Position numbers and translations under genes: made by a program | In this document: positions 1 through 64,000 of the stretch, piece after piece | Layout: every line of letters begins with the position of its first letter | Numbering within the stretch: position 1 is the first letter of the stretch | Notes under the pieces: generated by a model | Seen by the model: only the letters and a program-made list of their open reading frames with translations | Databases searched by the model: none | Told to the model about the DNA's origin: nothing | DNA from: Amorphochlora amoebiformis | Taxonomy: Eukaryota > Cercozoa > Chlorarachniophyceae | Direction: 5' to 3' | DNA length: 64,000 bases | Assembly: GCA_054601695.1 (NCBI GenBank) | Contig: BAAHQB010000040.1 | Location: 744,001 to 808,000 of the forward strand

Positions 1-440
1 CTCACTGTTTCCTTCTGTTTTTCTCTCTGTTCCTTTCTCTTTTTCTCTCTCTCCGCCTCTATTTCTTTCTCTTTTTACTTTCTTCCCCTTTACTTTTTCA
101 TCTCTTTCTCTCTGGTTGTCTTTCTTCCTCTCTGTCCCACTCGTTGTCTCTCTTCCTCTCCCTCTTTCTCTCGTTGTCTCTCTTCCTCTCCTCTCCCTCT
201 CTCTCTCTTCCTCTCTTTCTCTCTCGTTGTCTCTTTTCCTCTCCTCTCCCTCTCGCTCTCTTCCTCTCTTTCTCTCTCGTTGTCTCTCTTCTTCTCCTCT
301 CCCTCTCGCTCTCTTCCTCTCTTTCTCTCTCGTTGTCTCTCTTCCTCTCCTCTCCCTCTCTCTCTTCCTCTCTTTCTCTCTCGTTGTCTCTCTTCCTCTC
401 CTCTTGTCTCTCTTCCTCTCCTCTCCCTCTCTCTTTCACT
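1..440. repeat. Polypyrimidine tandem repeat, ~53-bp period
   Basis: An almost pure C/T stretch on the plus strand. The phrase TCGTTGTCTC recurs near 141, 171, 224, 277, 330 and 381, giving an imperfect unit of about 53 bp. Open frames across it are low-complexity and are not genes. Because an exon-like segment follows at 534, this is probably the pyrimidine-rich 3' part of an intron of the receptor gene, whose earlier exons would lie left of the window. Confidence 0.85.
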
Positions 441-533
441 TTCTATACTTTTGTAACCTTGATTGTAGTTGAAAAGATGGTTTAGAATGCGGGTATCGCC
501 TTTGTTTTTTTAATTTTCTTATTTTTGGCGCAG

Positions 534-14665
<14,132 letters not shown>

Positions 14666-15145
14666 AAAAGGTAGAAAAACCTTTCATATCTAAGGGGCAC
14701 TATCTAGCTACGTGACATCTAGAGTATGACATCCGTCTTGCCGACATCTCCTTTAAATAATAAATAATTAATTTTATCATCCGTCAGTTAATTCTAGATA
14801 ATCGTTAATCATTACAATACAATTACTGGTATTATCTAGATTATCTAGATTTTCTCGAAGTCTAGACGATGACATTAACTATAGTTATGATAGAAAAAGA
14901 TACACGTTGTGACGTGAAATGGAATATTCTTATCTAGTATATACAAATTTTCACTATCGGCGATTGAAATTGTGATAGCTACTAGAGCTAGTATGTTCCA
15001 ATTAGACTACTAGTACTAAGATAGCTAGGATAGGATAGACTCTAGAGACTAGCAAGTTCCTCATTGACTAGGCACTGTCTAGACTGTAGGCTTTCACGAA
15101 TTAGAACTAGTAGCTAGAGTAGAACGGGTAACCGGTCTAGAGTCT

Positions 15146-15186
<41 letters not shown>

Positions 15187-15398
15187 CTAGACTAGAGACT
15201 GACGTTAAAGATAGAAGAACTTAATGATCTAGACCAACGTGTATGCATGTACACGTAACATTAGTATTCTCTAGATAATCCCTAGAAATTCGAGGCTACC
15301 ATCATAACCTAGATAACTTCCGGATTGCACTCACCGTTGGCCGTAACAGTCCTCTACTTTTTAGAGCTGGAATATTGGATGAATCATCTTGATTTAGG
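14666..15398. other. Intergenic stretch between convergent genes, very rich in CTAG
   Basis: No convincing coding frame. I count about 25 CTAG tetramers between about 14700 and 15310, where random sequence would give two or three. Many are within TCTAGA or ACTAGT. A (TA)n run of about 32 bp lies at 15153-15184. Confidence 0.85.
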
Positions 15399-24330
<8,932 letters not shown>

Positions 24331-24548
24331 CTGTGGTGTGCATTTTATGTGTAATTTTGTTTTTTGTGTGTGAGGCGGCCTTGGCTGTAGTCTATGGTAT
24401 TTGTTTTCTATATTATGTATGTCTTTTGATTTTATATGTTGGATGAAAAACATGTTATTTTTTTAGTGTTTTTATGTGTTTATTAATGTTATATATTTAT
24501 AAATATATATTTATATATGTATATATTATATATATATATATATATATG

Positions 24549-24660
<112 letters not shown>

Positions 24661-24663
24661 CTG

Positions 24664-24696
<33 letters not shown>

Positions 24697-24872
24697 ATAT
24701 GTAGATGATGTATATGTATATTATACATACATATTACATTTCTTATTTTTACCATGCATATATTATTATTATTATTATTATATATATATGTACATATATA
24801 TATATATACATATATTATATACACATATATATATATATATTATATATATATATATATGTATAATATATACTC

Positions 24873-24943
<71 letters not shown>

Positions 24944-24954
24944 GTATATTACAG

Positions 24955-26300
24955 TCTATAACCTTTCAAGTAGCAGTAACATATCCCCAACCGGTCTTAT
25001 TCTATTTCTTTCTTTTCGGCTCATTTTTTCTTCAAGGGCTATTATTTTTTCAGCCTCGAGGGAGCTTGTTGGGTCCAAAAGTCGAGATTTAATACTTAGA
25101 ATCTTGTGCCCGAATTCTAATTTTTTTTCGGTCTTTATGTAGATTTTTAAAAAAAAAGAACCCTGGTCGAAGTTACCACTCGCTCCAGCGATATTTCGAC
25201 GGAGTGAGAAGTAAATAAAGAAAAAAGTTACAACCTTGAAAAGCTAAGAAAACAAATGTATATGGAGCGACACTCGGTTTCTCTTTTGGATCTCCTCTTA
25301 TCTTTTTCAAGAGTAACAACCGAAATCTACACAGGTGAGAATACAGAGCCAATCTGTATCACTCCCTCAATTCTGATGTAACTACAGATATGCTACGTAG
25401 AAAAAAATCTCCTCGAAAACTGCACAGTCCTTGCTGAAAAAGGCACAAACGTGCAGATATCTTGGAAGGGGGGCTTAAAAGGAGCCTAGGTTTTGAGAGT
25501 CACGGGTTCTAGCCTCGGCTTCCAAAAACTACAAGAGTATAAGATTCGAAGAAAAAACCAACTGCCTTCTAAGGCTTACAACGCCAGATCTCAGGATCAG
25601 ATTTGTAACCCAGGCAATAAGGCAGTGTCCGACCTCTGCTATCCGAGGTGGAAATCTCGGGAGAAAAAGTGATCAACGCCAGTGAGAAGTGGCCCCCAAA
25701 TTGCCCTCCGCAGATCGAACTTTACCAACTCGAGCAGTCTATCGAAGCCTTCCGGTCTGACGCAGTACCCCTCACGTCTTCAAGAACGTACACGCTGTGC
25801 TGAATTACCCGGGGGGCCGTGTCGAGCCGCCCATTGCAAGGGGGTCTTACGAAGAGTCTGTTTTACCTGAAACCGTCCTAATAAGGGGGTAGCATGTGCT
25901 TTTCCAGAGGTGAATAATTTGGGTGATTTTACCAATTTGAGACAGTTTTTCCGAACAATAATTTAGCCTATAATAAAACTGGGGGGACTACCGTTTCGGA
26001 TGATTTACGTGATATCGAAAGAAAGATATCTCGAATATTAAACAGTATAATCATCATAATCTTTTAATTTCTCGGCACCTGACGCTGAGGATGGCTGACG
26101 ATGTCTCCTCCCGATTCGCAAGAAGGCGACCGTAAATACGCACTGGTAGTGCATAATGACTGTATCACATGTAAGTTCTCCTAACATCCATCCTAATCCC
26201 TCCCTCTTCTGAGTCTTTTCCCGAAATTTTAGGAATTTTTAGAGAGAAGGAGAAAGAGAGCATCATCATTATTCTTGTTTTCATCGCCTCTGTTGTGGTA
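24955..26300. pseudogene. 1.3-kb non-TA island with broken coding-like frames
   Basis: Free of TA arrays. On the plus strand one frame from about 25338 reads ENTEPICITPSILM, stop, YVEKNLLENCTVLAEKGTNV, stop, SSLGFQKLQEYKIRRKNQ..., stop; the frame is then shared with a second one reading ISGEKVINASEKWPPNCPPQ to a TGA near 25803. On the minus strand [20 protein letters not shown] (about 26290-26165) is open to a stop. There is no clear splice pattern linking them and no recognised domain. It may be a decayed gene or mobile element. The function is unknown. Confidence 0.35.
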
Positions 26301-26309
26301 AACGAGTAC

Positions 26310-28514
<2,205 letters not shown>

Positions 28515-28654
28515 GTAGTAGTTTGAGGTTATGATACAATAATATATTTTCAATGGCATCATTCTACGTGCTGCGGACACCATATTACTCAGTGCGAATG
28601 TTAGGAGAGATATAGTGAATTAATAGCAATTTTACCAATTTCTTTTCTTGCTAG

Positions 28655-64000
<35,346 letters not shown>

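Noticed and set aside
98-485. Overlapping open frames in the C/T tract (SLSLFLSS, and EEREREEER on the other strand)
   Set aside because: Low-complexity reading of a polypyrimidine repeat; all frames are open for the same reason.
25485-25540. tRNA-like B box (GGGTTCTAGCCTC)
   Set aside because: No matching A box, acceptor stem or anticodon arm could be drawn around it.

Overview
The window reads as nuclear DNA of a microbial eukaryote. Short GC-richer islands of coding sequence sit between very long (TA)n and TA/CA arrays. Almost every island is bounded by an AG on one side and a GT on the other, and reading phase carries from island to island. That is what spliceosomal exons look like, and nothing bacterial is present: no operons, no insertion sequences, no Shine-Dalgarno-led genes. 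CCCTAA/TTAGGG repeats near the left end are of the TTAGGG telomere class. The protein content (Ser/Pro stalk, REJ/PKD-like ectodomain, GPS plus seven membrane segments, SBBP-type propeller repeats, lectin-like modules) would suit a stramenopile-like protist or a unicellular relative of animals. I cannot decide between these from the sequence.

Layout. (1) About 530-14665, plus strand: a 13-exon gene for a large adhesion-GPCR-like receptor. Its 5' end lies left of the window; the stop codon is at 14663-14665. One of its introns (1060-2744) contains degenerate telomeric DNA. (2) 14666-15398: a short intergenic stretch strikingly rich in CTAG. (3) About 15399-24330, minus strand: a split gene candidate, convergent with the receptor gene, coding for a charged protein of unknown function. 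Several exon joins fit in phase; the 3' part is unresolved. (4) About 24955-26300 and 33160-34490: islands without TA arrays, holding coding-like fragments broken by stops and local duplications, possibly decayed mobile or duplicated genes. (5) About 28650 or 35726 to beyond 64000, plus strand: a giant gene cut into exons of about 14-104 nt. It encodes a repeat protein resembling SBBP/delta-60 beta-propeller repeats, followed by lectin-like beta-sandwich modules. It runs off the right edge.

The rest is (TA)n sequence and locally duplicated blocks: tandem, inverted and minisatellite. Several duplicate exon ends or splice sites. Long open frames translating to YIYIYI or similar are artefacts of the TA arrays and are not annotated. 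All exon boundaries were read by eye from AG/GT positions and phase; no transcript data were available. Domain names are recognitions from motif pattern, not database hits.
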